Origin: Sipunculus nudus
Taxonomy: Eukaryota; Annelida; Sipuncula; Golfingiida; Sipunculidae
NCBI GenBank assembly: GCA_026874595.1
Contig: CM049314.1
Coordinates: 372,001 to 436,000, forward strand
Length of the DNA stretch: 64,000 nucleotides
Direction of reading: 5' to 3'
Shown here in pieces: positions 45,795 through 61,202 of this stretch; positions within the stretch are counted from its first letter, which is position 1; the number at the start of each line of letters is the position of its first letter. A program made the position numbers and the translations under genes. The notes under the pieces are model-generated. The model saw nothing but the letters and a program-made list of their open reading frames with translations. It searched no databases and had not been told where the DNA came from.

Positions 45795-47123
45795 CAATAA
45801 AGTTGTGACTGTGCCTCCAACATGTATGATCATAGATGGGGCCCGGAGAGGCCGTCACGCACCGCTGCACACGCCGGCCGCCCACCGTAAGGACCCTGCC
45901 GCCACTTGCGGCGACGGCACGTGACTTCGTGGTTTGGTGAAACACGGCGCGAGATTTGACGAGACTGACAATGCGACCCCTGAATGTGACTGCGAGTGTC
46001 AGCCGCTATCCGGCGCTGCAAGCCATGTGTCTGTAGCGTGAAAAATGACAGAATTATAGGCATTTCTTTGAATGGTCACGTGTTCTCGTTTCACGAGAAA
46101 CGGCGCGAGATATGACGAGACTTGCGATTGAATGGCTTAGAACTAGAGGGATGCTGTCTAACGCCGAAAACCAGACCTTTCTATCGCAAATATCAACAGA
46201 GATAGAAGCTGGAAAACTCCGAATTTTCAGATTGTCAAGTTTTACCCCGAAATTTGGTAACCATGGTAACGGCAGCACAAAGCAACATGTGCGAAGGGAT
46301 AAGCCAATGTTCCTAGTTTTAGATACGACCAAAAAAATGGTGTCACGTTTAATATTTTTTGAGATATTGCAGAAAAATGATATGTTACAGTGTTTCATGT
46401 ACCACGCCCCCTGGTGGCTATTTCCAAAAAATGAAAAATTGATTTCGAGATATTTCTAAACAACACAAAATATGTCATTTTCAAAGTCATAGTTTAAAAA
46501 ATGCGACCTGTAAGCCATATTTAATGAAATCTCGAAAATTCTCGTTTGACGAGAAATGGTGCGAGATTTTACGAGACTTTTACTTGTAGGATAAAAAGCT
46601 TATTTAGTACTATATGATGCAAAAAACTAGAACTCTCTAGCTTTAAAAATGACAAAGTTAGAAAAATTAGGCCTTTTATTTTCGAAAATCATGAGATTTC
46701 CCCCAAAATGTGTAACCATAGAAACAGCAGATTTCAGCAACATATACATCAGAAGAAAGGCCTTGGAATGCCGATTAAAATGAGCCATGTTTGAAGTGGC
46801 TATGACAAATAGTAATGGAGATATGAAGAAAAGAGCACTTTAGGAACTTTTGATGACCTTGACCTTGACCTTTGACCTATATTGCCCAAAAACAATAGGC
46901 TTCTTGCATTTTTGATTCTACACAAACTGTGAAAGTTTGAAAGCGATGGGATGAAAATTGCGACCTGTAGAGACTGGACAGACAAACAAACAAACAAACA
47001 AACAGACAAACAGACATCCGCGACTGACCAACCAGCTTGCGAAAATCGAAGATTTCCGGCAAGCAACAAACAGACATCCGCGACTGACCAACCAGCTTGC
47101 GAAAATCGAAGATTTCCGGCAAG
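45795..47123 (-). repeat. Array unit 6 (1329 bp, duplicated head)
   Basis: Has the 60-bp head duplication, AAAGGCC and the ancestral-type CCCAAAAAC; the same state as unit 1. Confidence 0.95.
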
Positions 47124-48452
47124 CAATAAAGTTGTGACTGTGCCTCCAACATGTATGATCATAGATGGGGCCCGGAGAGGCCGTCACGCACCGCTGCACA
47201 CGCCGGCCGCCCACCGTAAGGACCCTGCCGCCACTTGCGGCGACGGCACGTGACTTCGTGGTTTGGTGAAACACGGCGCGAGATTTGACGAGACTGACAA
47301 TGCGACCCCTGAATGTGACTGCGAGTGTCAGCCGCTATCCGGCGCTGCAAGCCATGTGTCTGTAGCGTGAAAAATGACAGAATTATAGGCATTTCTTTGA
47401 ATGGTCACGTGTTCTCGTTTCACGAGAAACGGCGCGAGATATGACGAGACTTGCGATTGAATGGCTTAGAACTAGAGGGATGCTGTCTAACGCCGAAAAC
47501 CAGACCTTTCTATCGCAAATATCAACAGAGATAGAAGCTGGAAAACTCCGAATTTTCAGATTGTCAAGTTTTACCCCGAAATTTGGTAACCATGGTAACG
47601 GCAGCACAAAGCAACATGTGCGAAGGGATAAGCCAATGTTCCTAGTTTTAGATACGACCAAAAAAATGGTGTCACGTTTAATATTTTTTGAGATATTGCA
47701 GAAAAATGATATGTTACAGTGTTTCATGTACCACGCCCCCTGGTGGCTATTTCCAAAAAATGAAAAATTGATTTCGAGATATTTCTAAACAACACAAAAT
47801 ATGTCATTTTCAAAGTCATAGTTTAAAAAATGCGACCTGTAAGCCATATTTAATGAAATCTCGAAAATTCTCGTTTGACGAGAAATGGTGCGAGATTTTA
47901 CGAGACTTTTACTTGTAGGATAAAAAGCTTATTTAGTACTATATGATGCAAAAAACTAGAACTCTCTAGCTTTAAAAATGACAAAGTTAGAAAAATTAGG
48001 CCTTTTATTTTCGAAAATCATGAGATTTCCCCCAAAATGTGTAACCATAGAAACAGCAGATTTCAGCAACATATACATCAGAAGAAAGGCCTTGGAATGC
48101 CGATTAAAATGAGCCATGTTTGAAGTGGCTATGACAAATAGTAATGGAGATATGAAGAAAAGAGCACTTTAGGAACTTTTGATGACCTTGACCTTGACCT
48201 TTGACCTATATTGCCCAAAAACAATAGGCTTCTTGCATTTTTGATTCTACACAAACTGTGAAAGTTTGAAAGCGATGGGATGAAAATTGCGACCTGTAGA
48301 GACTGGACAGACAAACAAACAAACAAACAAACAGACAAACAGACATCCGCGACTGACCAACCAGCTTGCGAAAATCGAAGATTTCCGGCAAGCAACAAAC
48401 AGACATCCGCGACTGACCAACCAGCTTGCGAAAATCGAAGATTTCCGGCAAG
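47124..48452 (-). repeat. Array unit 7 (1329 bp, duplicated head)
   Basis: Same state as units 1 and 6. Confidence 0.95.
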
Positions 48453-49721
48453 CAATAAAGTTGTGACTGTGCCTCCAACATGTATGATCATAGATGGGGC
48501 CCGGAGAGGCCGTCACGCACCGCTGCACACGCCGGCCGCCCACCGTAAGGACCCTGCCGCCACTTGCGGCGACGGCACGTGACTTCGTGGTTTGGTGAAA
48601 CACGGCGCGAGATTTGACGAGACTGACAATGCGACCCCTGAATGTGACTGCGAGTGTCAGCCGCTATCCGGCGCTGCAAGCCATGTGTCTGTAGCGTGAA
48701 AAATGACAGAATTATAGGCATTTCTTTGAATGGTCACGTGTTCTCGTTTCACGAGAAACGGCGCGAGATATGACGAGACTTGCGATTGAATGGCTTAGAA
48801 CTAGAGGGATGCTGTCTAACGCCGAAAACCAGACCTTTCTATCGCAAATATCAACAGAGATAGAAGCTGGAAAACTCCGAATTTTCAGATTGTCAAGTTT
48901 TACCCCGAAATTTGGTAACCATGGTAACGGCAGCACAAAGCAACATGTGCGAAGGGATAAGCCAATGTTCCTAGTTTTAGATACGACCAAAAAAATGGTG
49001 TCACGTTTAATATTTTTTGAGATATTGCAGAAAAATGATATGTTACAGTGTTTCATGTACCACGCCCCCTGGTGGCTATTTCCAAAAAATGAAAAATTGA
49101 TTTCGAGATATTTCTAAACAACACAAAATATGTCATTTTCAAAGTCATAGTTTAAAAAATGCGACCTGTAAGCCATATTTAATGAAATCTCGAAAATTCT
49201 CGTTTGACGAGAAATGGTGCGAGATTTTACGAGACTTTTACTTGTAGGATAAAAAGCTTATTTAGTACTATATGATGCAAAAAACTAGAACTCTCTAGCT
49301 TTAAAAATGACAAAGTTAGAAAAATTAGGCCTTTTATTTTCGAAAATCATGAGATTTCCCCCAAAATGTGTAACCATAGAAACAGCAGATTTCAGCAACA
49401 TATACATCAGAAGAAGGGCCTTGGAATGCCGATTAAAATGAGCCATGTTTGAAGTGGCTATGACAAATAGTAATGGAGATATGAAGAAAAGAGCACTTTA
49501 GGAACTTTTGATGACCTTGACCTTGACCTTTGACCTATATTGCCCCAAAACAATAGGCTTCTTGCATTTTTGATTCTACACAAACTGTGAAAGTTTGAAA
49601 GCGATGGGATGAAAATTGCGACCTGTAGAGACTGGACAGACAAACAAACAAACAAACAAACAGACAAACAGACATCCGCGACTGACCAACCAGCTTGCGA
49701 AAATCGAAGATTTCCGGCAAG
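48453..49721 (-). repeat. Array unit 8
   Basis: Returns to the unit 2 haplotype. Confidence 0.95.
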
Positions 49722-50990
49722 CAATAAAGTTGTGACTGTGCCTCCAACATGTATGATCATAGATGGGGCCCGGAGAGGCCGTCACGCACCGCTGCACACG
49801 CCGGCCGCCCACCGTAAGGACCCTGCCGCCACTTGCGGCGACGGCACGTGACTTCGTGGTTTGGTGAAACACGGCGCGAGATTTGACGAGACTGACAATG
49901 CGACCCCTGAATGTGACTGCGAGTGTCAGCCGCTATCCGGCGCTGCAAGCCATGTGTCTGTAGCGTGAAAAATGACAGAATTATAGGCATTTCTTTGAAT
50001 GGTCACGTGTTCTCGTTTCACGAGAAACGGCGCGAGATATGACGAGACTTGCGATTGAATGGCTTAGAACTAGAGGGATGCTGTCTAACGCCGAAAACCA
50101 GACCTTTCTATCGCAAATATCAACAGAGATAGAAGCTGGAAAACTCCGAATTTTCAGATTGTCAAGTTTTACCCCGAAATTTGGTAACCATGGTAACGGC
50201 AGCACAAAGCAACATGTGCGAAGGGATAAGCCAATGTTCCTAGTTTTAGATACGACCAAAAAAATGGTGTCACGTTTAATATTTTTTGAGATATTGCAGA
50301 AAAATGATATGTTACAGTGTTTCATGTACCACGCCCCCTGGTGGCTATTTCCAAAAAATGAAAAATTGATTTCGAGATATTTCTAAACAACACAAAATAT
50401 GTCATTTTCAAAGTCATAGTTTAAAAAATGCGACCTGTAAGCCATATTTAATGAAATCTCGAAAATTCTCGTTTGACGAGAAATGGTGCGAGATTTTACG
50501 AGACTTTTACTTGTAGGATAAAAAGCTTATTTAGTACTATATGATGCAAAAAACTAGAACTCTCTAGCTTTAAAAATGACAAAGTTAGAAAAATTAGGCC
50601 TTTTATTTTCGAAAATCATGAGATTTCCCCCAAAATGTGTAACCATAGAAACAGCAGATTTCAGCAACATATACATCAGAAGAAAGGCCTTGGAATGCCG
50701 ATTAAAATGAGCCATGTTTGAAGTGGCTATGACAAATAGTAATGGAGATATGAAGAAAAGAGCACTTTAGGAACTTTTGATGACCTTGACCTTGACCTTT
50801 GACCTATATTGCCCCAAAACAATAGGCTTCTTGCATTTTTGATTCTACACAAACTGTGAAAGTTTGAAAGCGATGGGATGAAAATTGCGACCTGTAGAGA
50901 CTGGACAGACAAACAAACAAACAAACAAACAGACAAACAGACATCCGCGACTGACCAACCAGCTTGCGAAAATCGAAGATTTCCGGCAAG
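49722..50990 (-). repeat. Array unit 9
   Basis: AAAGGCC combined with CCCCAAAAC and a single head. Confidence 0.95.
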
Positions 50991-52259
50991 CAATAAAGTT
51001 GTGACTGTGCCTCCAACATGTATGATCATAGATGGGGCCCGGAGAGGCCGTCACGCACCGCTGCACACGCCGGCCGCCCACCGTAAGGACCCTGCCGCCA
51101 CTTGCGGCGACGGCACGTGACTTCGTGGTTTGGTGAAACACGGCGCGAGATTTGACGAGACTGACAATGCGACCCCTGAATGTGACTGCGAGTGTCAGCC
51201 GCTATCCGGCGCTGCAAGCCATGTGTCTGTAGCGTGAAAAATGACAGAATTATAGGCATTTCTTTGAATGGTCACGTGTTCTCGTTTCACGAGAAACGGC
51301 GCGAGATATGACGAGACTTGCGATTGAATGGCTTAGAACTAGAGGGATGCTGTCTAACGCCGAAAACCAGACCTTTCTATCGCAAATATCAACAGAGATA
51401 GAAGCTGGAAAACTCCGAATTTTCAGATTGTCAAGTTTTACCCCGAAATTTGGTAACCATGGTAACGGCAGCACAAAGCAACATGTGCGAAGGGATAAGC
51501 CAATGTTCCTAGTTTTAGATACGACCAAAAAAATGGTGTCACGTTTAATATTTTTTGAGATATTGCAGAAAAATGATATGTTACAGTGTTTCATGTACCA
51601 CGCCCCCTGGTGGCTATTTCCAAAAAATGAAAAATTGATTTCGAGATATTTCTAAACAACACAAAATATGTCATTTTCAAAGTCATAGTTTAAAAAATGC
51701 GACCTGTAAGCCATATTTAATGAAATCTCGAAAATTCTCGTTTGACGAGAAATGGTGCGAGATTTTACGAGACTTTTACTTGTAGGATAAAAAGCTTATT
51801 TAGTACTATATGATGCAAAAAACTAGAACTCTCTAGCTTTAAAAATGACAAAGTTAGAAAAATTAGGCCTTTTATTTTCGAAAATCATGAGATTTCCCCC
51901 AAAATGTGTAACCATAGAAACAGCAGATTTCAGCAACATATACATCAGAAGAAGGGCCTTGGAATGCCGATTAAAATGAGCCATGTTTGAAGTGGCTATG
52001 ACAAATAGTAATGGAGATATGAAGAAAAGAGCACTTTAGGAACTTTTGATGACCTTGACCTTGACCTTTGACCTATATTGCCCCAAAACAATAGGCTTCT
52101 TGCATTTTTGATTCTACACAAACTGTGAAAGTTTGAAAGCGATGGGATGAAAATTGCGACCTGTAGAGACTGGACAGACAAACAAACAAACAAACAAACA
52201 GACAAACAGACATCCGCGACTGACCAACCAGCTTGCGAAAATCGAAGATTTCCGGCAAG
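50991..52259 (-). repeat. Array unit 10
   Basis: Unit 2 haplotype. Confidence 0.95.
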
Positions 52260-53528
52260 CAATAAAGTTGTGACTGTGCCTCCAACATGTATGATCATAG
52301 ATGGGGCCCGGAGAGGCCGTCACGCACCGCTGCACACGCCGGCCGCCCACCGTAAGGACCCTGCCGCCACTTGCGGCGACGGCACGTGACTTCGTGGTTT
52401 GGTGAAACACGGCGCGAGATTTGACGAGACTGACAATGCGACCCCTGAATGTGACTGCGAGTGTCAGCCGCTATCCGGCGCTGCAAGCCATGTGTCTGTA
52501 GCGTGAAAAATGACAGAATTATAGGCATTTCTTTGAATGGTCACGTGTTCTCGTTTCACGAGAAACGGCGCGAGATATGACGAGACTTGCGATTGAATGG
52601 CTTAGAACTAGAGGGATGCTGTCTAACGCCGAAAACCAGACCTTTCTATCGCAAATATCAACAGAGATAGAAGCTGGAAAACTCCGAATTTTCAGATTGT
52701 CAAGTTTTACCCCGAAATTTGGTAACCATGGTAACGGCAGCACAAAGCAACATGTGCGAAGGGATAAGCCAATGTTCCTAGTTTTAGATACGACCAAAAA
52801 AATGGTGTCACGTTTAATATTTTTTGAGATATTGCAGAAAAATGATATGTTACAGTGTTTCATGTACCACGCCCCCTGGTGGCTATTTCCAAAAAATGAA
52901 AAATTGATTTCGAGATATTTCTAAACAACACAAAATATGTCATTTTCAAAGTCATAGTTTAAAAAATGCGACCTGTAAGCCATATTTAATGAAATCTCGA
53001 AAATTCTCGTTTGACGAGAAATGGTGCGAGATTTTACGAGACTTTTACTTGTAGGATAAAAAGCTTATTTAGTACTATATGATGCAAAAAACTAGAACTC
53101 TCTAGCTTTAAAAATGACAAAGTTAGAAAAATTAGGCCTTTTATTTTCGAAAATCATGAGATTTCCCCCAAAATGTGTAACCATAGAAACAGCAGATTTC
53201 AGCAACATATACATCAGAAGAAGGGCCTTGGAATGCCGATTAAAATGAGCCATGTTTGAAGTGGCTATGACAAATAGTAATGGAGATATGAAGAAAAGAG
53301 CACTTTAGGAACTTTTGATGACCTTGACCTTGACCTTTGACCTATATTGCCCCAAAACAATAGGCTTCTTGCATTTTTGATTCTACACAAACTGTGAAAG
53401 TTTGAAAGCGATGGGATGAAAATTGCGACCTGTAGAGACTGGACAGACAAACAAACAAACAAACAAACAGACAAACAGACATCCGCGACTGACCAACCAG
53501 CTTGCGAAAATCGAAGATTTCCGGCAAG
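52260..53528 (-). repeat. Array unit 11
   Basis: Unit 2 haplotype. Confidence 0.95.
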
Positions 53529-54797
53529 CAATAAAGTTGTGACTGTGCCTCCAACATGTATGATCATAGATGGGGCCCGGAGAGGCCGTCACGCACCGCT
53601 GCACACGCCGGCCGCCCACCGTAAGGACCCTGCCGCCACTTGCGGCGACGGCACGTGACTTCGTGGTTTGGTGAAACACGGCGCGAGATTTGACGAGACT
53701 GACAATGCGACCCCTGAATGTGACTGCGAGTGTCAGCCGCTATCCGTCGCTGCAAGCCATGTGTCTGTAGCGTGAAAAATGACAGAATTATAGGCATTTC
53801 TTTGAATGGTCACGTGTTCTCGTTTCACGAGAAACGGCGCGAGATATGACGAGACTTGCGATTGAATGGCTTAGAACTAGAGGGATGCTGTCTAACGCCG
53901 AAAACCAGACCTTTCTATCGCAAATATCAACAGAGATAGAAGCTGGAAAACTCCGAATTTTCAGATTGTCAAGTTTTACCCCGAAATTTGATAACCATGG
54001 TAACGGCAGCACAAAGCAACATGTGCGAAGGGATAAGCCAATGTTCCTAGTTTTAGATACGACCAAAAAAATGGTGTCACGTTTAATATTTTTTGAGATA
54101 TTGCAGAAAAATGATATGTTACAGTGTTTCATGTACCACGCCCCCTGGTGGCTATTTCCAAAAAATGAAAAATTGATTTCGAGATATTTCTAAACAACAC
54201 AAAATATGTCATTTTCAAAGTCATAGTTTAAAAAATGCGACCTGTAAGCCATATTTAATGAAATCTCGAAAATTCTCGTTTGACGAGAAATGGTGCGAGA
54301 TTTTACGAGACTTTTACTTGTAGGATAAAAAGCTTATTTAGTACTATATGATGCAAAAAACTAGAACTCTCTAGCTTTAAAAATGACAAAGTTAGAAAAA
54401 TTAGGCCTTTTATTTTCGAAAATCATGAGATTTCCCCCAAAATGTGTAACCATAGAAACAGCAGATTTCAGCAACATATACATCAGAAGAAAGGCCTTGG
54501 AATGCCGATTAAAATGAGCCATGTTTGAAGTGGCTATGACAAATAGTAATGGAGATATGAAGAAAAGAGCACTTTAGGAACTTTTGATGACCTTGACCTT
54601 GACCTTTGACCTATATTGCCCCAAAACAATAGGCTTCTTGCATTTTTGATTCTACACAAACTGTGAAAGTTTGAAAGCGATGGGATGAAAATTGCGACCT
54701 GTAGAGACTGGACAGACAAACAAACAAACAAACAAACAGACAAACAGACATCCGCGACTGACCAACCAGCTTGCGAAAATCGAAGATTTCCGGCAAG
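53529..54797 (-). repeat. Array unit 12
   Basis: CCGTCG (T at 53747), GATAACC (A at 53991, which weakens the X-box-like site) and AAAGGCC. Confidence 0.95.
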
Positions 54798-56126
54798 CAA
54801 TAAAGTTGTGACTGTGCCTCCAACATGTATGATCATAGATGGGGCCCGGAGAGGCCGTCACGCACCGCTGCACACGCCGGCCGCCCACCGTAAGGACCCT
54901 GCCGCCACTTGCGGCGACGGCACGTGACTTCGTGGTTTGGTGAAACACGGCGCGAGATTTGACGAGACTGACAATGCGACCCCTGAATGTGACTGCGAGT
55001 GTCAGCCGCTATCCGGCGCTGCAAGCCATGTGTCTGTAGCGTGAAAAATGACAGAATTATAGGCATTTCTTTGAATGGTCACGTGTTCTCGTTTCACGAG
55101 AAACGGCGCGAGATATGACGAGACTTGCGATTGAATGGCTTAGAACTAGAGGGATGCTGTCTAACGCCGAAAACCAGACCTTTCTATCGCAAATATCAAC
55201 AGAGATAGAAGCTGGAAAACTCCGAATTTTCAGATTGTCAAGTTTTACCCCGAAATTTGGTAACCATGGTAACGGCAGCACAAAGCAACATGTGCGAAGG
55301 GATAAGCCAATGTTCCTAGTTTTAGATACGACCAAAAAAATGGTGTCACGTTTAATATTTTTTGAGATATTGCAGAAAAATGATATGTTACAGTGTTTCA
55401 TGTACCACGCCCCCTGGTGGCTATTTCCAAAAAATGAAAAATTGATTTCGAGATATTTCTAAACAACACAAAATATGTCATTTTCAAAGTCATAGTTTAA
55501 AAAATGCGACCTGTAAGCCATATTTAATGAAATCTCGAAAATTCTCGTTTGACGAGAAATGGTGCGAGATTTTACGAGACTTTTACTTGTAGGATAAAAA
55601 GCTTATTTAGTACTATATGATGCAAAAAACTAGAACTCTCTAGCTTTAAAAATGACAAAGTTAGAAAAATTAGGCCTTTTATTTTCGAAAATCATGAGAT
55701 TTCCCCCAAAATGTGTAACCATAGAAACAGCAGATTTCAGCAACATATACATCAGAAGAAAGGCCTTGGAATGCCGATTAAAATGAGCCATGTTTGAAGT
55801 GGCTATGACAAATAGTAATGGAGATATGAAGAAAAGAGCACTTTAGGAACTTTTGATGACCTTGACCTTGACCTTTGACCTATATTGCCCCAAAACAATA
55901 GGCTTCTTGCATTTTTGATTCTACACAAACTGTGAAAGTTTGAAAGCGATGGGATGAAAATTGCGACCTGTAGAGACTGGACAGACAAACAAACAAACAA
56001 ACAAACAGACAAACAGACATCCGCGACTGACCAACCAGCTTGCGAAAATCGAAGATTTCCGGCAAGCAACAAACAGACATCCGCGACTGACCAACCAGCT
56101 TGCGAAAATCGAAGATTTCCGGCAAG
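54798..56126 (-). repeat. Array unit 13 (1329 bp, duplicated head)
   Basis: Head duplication combined with CCCCAAAAC. This is the only duplicated-head unit with the derived C. Confidence 0.95.
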
Positions 56127-57395
56127 CAATAAAGTTGTGACTGTGCCTCCAACATGTATGATCATAGATGGGGCCCGGAGAGGCCGTCACGCACCGCTGC
56201 ACACGCCGGCCGCCCACCGTAAGGACCCTGCCGCCACTTGCGGCGACGGCACGTGACTTCGTGGTTTGGTGAAACACGGCGCGAGATTTGACGAGACTGA
56301 CAATGCGACCCCTGAATGTGACTGCGAGTGTCAGCCGCTATCCGGCGCTGCAAGCCATGTGTCTGTAGCGTGAAAAATGACAGAATTATAGGCATTTCTT
56401 TGAATGGTCACGTGTTCTCGTTTCACGAGAAACGGCGCGAGATATGACGAGACTTGCGATTGAATGGCTTAGAACTAGAGGGATGCTGTCTAACGCCGAA
56501 AACCAGACCTTTCTATCGCAAATATCAACAGAGATAGAAGCTGGAAAACTCCGAATTTTCAGATTGTCAAGTTTTACCCCGAAATTTGGTAACCATGGTA
56601 ACGGCAGCACAAAGCAACATGTGCGAAGGGATAAGCCAATGTTCCTAGTTTTAGATACGACCAAAAAAATGGTGTCACGTTTAATATTTTTTGAGATATT
56701 GCAGAAAAATGATATGTTACAGTGTTTCATGTACCACGCCCCCTGGTGGCTATTTCCAAAAAATGAAAAATTGATTTCGAGATATTTCTAAACAACACAA
56801 AATATGTCATTTTCAAAGTCATAGTTTAAAAAATGCGACCTGTAAGCCATATTTAATGAAATCTCGAAAATTCTCGTTTGACGAGAAATGGTGCGAGATT
56901 TTACGAGACTTTTACTTGTAGGATAAAAAGCTTATTTAGTACTATATGATGCAAAAAACTAGAACTCTCTAGCTTTAAAAATGACAAAGTTAGAAAAATT
57001 AGGCCTTTTATTTTCGAAAATCATGAGATTTCCCCCAAAATGTGTAACCATAGAAACAGCAGATTTCAGCAACATATACATCAGAAGAAGGGCCTTGGAA
57101 TGCCGATTAAAATGAGCCATGTTTGAAGTGGCTATGACAAATAGTAATGGAGATATGAAGAAAAGAGCACTTTAGGAACTTTTGATGACCTTGACCTTGA
57201 CCTTTGACCTATATTGCCCCAAAACAATAGGCTTCTTGCATTTTTGATTCTACACAAACTGTGAAAGTTTGAAAGCGATGGGATGAAAATTGCGACCTGT
57301 AGAGACTGGACAGACAAACAAACAAACAAACAAACAGACAAACAGACATCCGCGACTGACCAACCAGCTTGCGAAAATCGAAGATTTCCGGCAAG
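56127..57395 (-). repeat. Array unit 14
   Basis: Unit 2 haplotype. Confidence 0.95.
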
Positions 57396-58664
57396 CAATA
57401 AAGTTGTGACTGTGCCTCCAACATGTATGATCATAGATGGGGCCCGGAGAGGCCGTCACGCACCGCTGCACACGCCGGCCGCCCACCGTAAGGACCCTGC
57501 CGCCACTTGCGGCGACGGCACGTGACTTCGTGGTTTGGTGAAACACGGCGCGAGATTTGACGAGACTGACAATGCGACCCCTGAATGTGACTGCGAGTGT
57601 CAGCCGCTATCCGGCGCTGCAAGCCATGTGTCTGTAGCGTGAAAAATGACAGAATTATAGGCATTTCTTTGAATGGTCACGTGTTCTCGTTTCACGAGAA
57701 ACGGCGCGAGATATGACGAGACTTGCGATTGAATGGCTTAGAACTAGAGGGATGCTGTCTAACGCCGAAAACCAGACCTTTCTATCGCAAATATCAACAG
57801 AGATAGAAGCTGGAAAACTCCGAATTTTCAGATTGTCAAGTTTTACCCCGAAATTTGATAACCATGGTAACGGCAGCACAAAGCAACATGTGCGAAGGGA
57901 TAAGCCAATGTTCCTAGTTTTAGATACGACCAAAAAAATGGTGTCACGTTTAATATTTTTTGAGATATTGCAGAAAAATGATATGTTACAGTGTTTCATG
58001 TACCACGCCCCCTGGTGGCTATTTCCAAAAAATGAAAAATTGATTTCGAGATATTTCTAAACAACACAAAATATGTCATTTTCAAAGTCATAGTTTAAAA
58101 AATGCGACCTGTAAGCCATATTTAATGAAATCTCGAAAATTCTCGTTTGACGAGAAATGGTGCGAGATTTTACGAGACTTTTACTTGTAGGATAAAAAGC
58201 TTATTTAGTACTATATGATGCAAAAAACTAGAACTCTCTAGCTTTAAAAATGACAAAGTTAGAAAAATTAGGCCTTTTATTTTCGAAAATCATGAGATTT
58301 CCCCCAAAATGTGTAACCATAGAAACAGCAGATTTCAGCAACATATACATCAGAAGAAAGGCCTTGGAATGCCGATTAAAATGAGCCATGTTTGAAGTGG
58401 CTATGACAAATAGTAATGGAGATATGAAGAAAAGAGCACTTTAGGAACTTTTGATGACCTTGACCTTGACCTTTGACCTATATTGCCCCAAAACAATAGG
58501 CTTCTTGCATTTTTGATTCTACACAAACTGTGAAAGTTTGAAAGCGATGGGATGAAAATTGCGACCTGTAGAGACTGGACAGACAAACAAACAAACAAAC
58601 AAACAGACAAACAGACATCCGCGACTGACCAACCAGCTTGCGAAAATCGAAGATTTCCGGCAAG
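57396..58664 (-). repeat. Array unit 15
   Basis: GATAACC with AAAGGCC; CCGGCG. Confidence 0.95.
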
Positions 58665-59933
58665 CAATAAAGTTGTGACTGTGCCTCCAACATGTATGAT
58701 CATAGATGGGGCCCGGAGAGGCCGTCACGCACCGCTGCACACGCCGGCCGCCCACCGTAAGGACCCTGCCGCCACTTGCGGCGACGGCACGTGACTTCGT
58801 GGTTTGGTGAAACACGGCGCGAGATTTGACGAGACTGACAATGCGACCCCTGAATGTGACTGCGAGTGTCAGCCGCTATCCGGCGCTGCAAGCCATGTGT
58901 CTGTAGCGTGAAAAATGACAGAATTATAGGCATTTCTTTGAATGGTCACGTGTTCTCGTTTCACGAGAAACGGCGCGAGATATGACGAGACTTGCGATTG
59001 AATGGCTTAGAACTAGAGGGATGCTGTCTAACGCCGAAAACCAGACCTTTCTATCGCAAATATCAACAGAGATAGAAGCTGGAAAACTCCGAATTTTCAG
59101 ATTGTCAAGTTTTACCCCGAAATTTGGTAACCATGGTAACGGCAGCACAAAGCAACATGTGCGAAGGGATAAGCCAATGTTCCTAGTTTTAGATACGACC
59201 AAAAAAATGGTGTCACGTTTAATATTTTTTGAGATATTGCAGAAAAATGATATGTTACAGTGTTTCATGTACCACGCCCCCTGGTGGCTATTTCCAAAAA
59301 ATGAAAAATTGATTTCGAGATATTTCTAAACAACACAAAATATGTCATTTTCAAAGTCATAGTTTAAAAAATGCGACCTGTAAGCCATATTTAATGAAAT
59401 CTCGAAAATTCTCGTTTGACGAGAAATGGTGCGAGATTTTACGAGACTTTTACTTGTAGGATAAAAAGCTTATTTAGTACTATATGATGCAAAAAACTAG
59501 AACTCTCTAGCTTTAAAAATGACAAAGTTAGAAAAATTAGGCCTTTTATTTTCGAAAATCATGAGATTTCCCCCAAAATGTGTAACCATAGAAACAGCAG
59601 ATTTCAGCAACATATACATCAGAAGAAGGGCCTTGGAATGCCGATTAAAATGAGCCATGTTTGAAGTGGCTATGACAAATAGTAATGGAGATATGAAGAA
59701 AAGAGCACTTTAGGAACTTTTGATGACCTTGACCTTGACCTTTGACCTATATTGCCCCAAAACAATAGGCTTCTTGCATTTTTGATTCTACACAAACTGT
59801 GAAAGTTTGAAAGCGATGGGATGAAAATTGCGACCTGTAGAGACTGGACAGACAAACAAACAAACAAACAAACAGACAAACAGACATCCGCGACTGACCA
59901 ACCAGCTTGCGAAAATCGAAGATTTCCGGCAAG
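58665..59933 (-). repeat. Array unit 16
   Basis: Unit 2 haplotype. Confidence 0.95.
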
Positions 59934-61202
59934 CAATAAAGTTGTGACTGTGCCTCCAACATGTATGATCATAGATGGGGCCCGGAGAGGCCGTCACGCA
60001 CCGCTGCACACGCCGGCCGCCCACCGTAAGGACCCTGCCGCCACTTGCGGCGACGGCACGTGACTTCGTGGTTTGGTGAAACACGGCGCGAGATTTGACG
60101 AGACTGACAATGCGACCCCTGAATGTGACTGCGAGTGTCAGCCGCTATCCGGCGCTGCAAGCCATGTGTCTGTAGCGTGAAAAATGACAGAATTATAGGC
60201 ATTTCTTTGAATGGTCACGTGTTCTCGTTTCACGAGAAACGGCGCGAGATATGACGAGACTTGCGATTGAATGGCTTAGAACTAGAGGGATGCTGTCTAA
60301 CGCCGAAAACCAGACCTTTCTATCGCAAATATCAACAGAGATAGAAGCTGGAAAACTCCGAATTTTCAGATTGTCAAGTTTTACCCCGAAATTTGATAAC
60401 CATGGTAACGGCAGCACAAAGCAACATGTGCGAAGGGATAAGCCAATGTTCCTAGTTTTAGATACGACCAAAAAAATGGTGTCACGTTTAATATTTTTTG
60501 AGATATTGCAGAAAAATGATATGTTACAGTGTTTCATGTACCACGCCCCCTGGTGGCTATTTCCAAAAAATGAAAAATTGATTTCGAGATATTTCTAAAC
60601 AACACAAAATATGTCATTTTCAAAGTCATAGTTTAAAAAATGCGACCTGTAAGCCATATTTAATGAAATCTCGAAAATTCTCGTTTGACGAGAAATGGTG
60701 CGAGATTTTACGAGACTTTTACTTGTAGGATAAAAAGCTTATTTAGTACTATATGATGCAAAAAACTAGAACTCTCTAGCTTTAAAAATGACAAAGTTAG
60801 AAAAATTAGGCCTTTTATTTTCGAAAATCATGAGATTTCCCCCAAAATGTGTAACCATAGAAACAGCAGATTTCAGCAACATATACATCAGAAGAAGGGC
60901 CTTGGAATGCCGATTAAAATGAGCCATGTTTGAAGTGGCTATGACAAATAGTAATGGAGATATGAAGAAAAGAGCACTTTAGGAACTTTTGATGACCTTG
61001 ACCTTGACCTTTGACCTATATTGCCCCAAAACAATAGGCTTCTTGCATTTTTGATTCTACACAAACTGTGAAAGTTTGAAAGCGATGGGATGAAAATTGC
61101 GACCTGTAGAGACTGGACAGACAAACAAACAAACAAACAAACAGACAAACAGACATCCGCGACTGACCAACCAGCTTGCGAAAATCGAAGATTTCCGGCA
61201 AG
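59934..61202 (-). repeat. Array unit 17
   Basis: GATAACC with AAGGGCC; CCGGCG. The only unit with this combination. Confidence 0.95.
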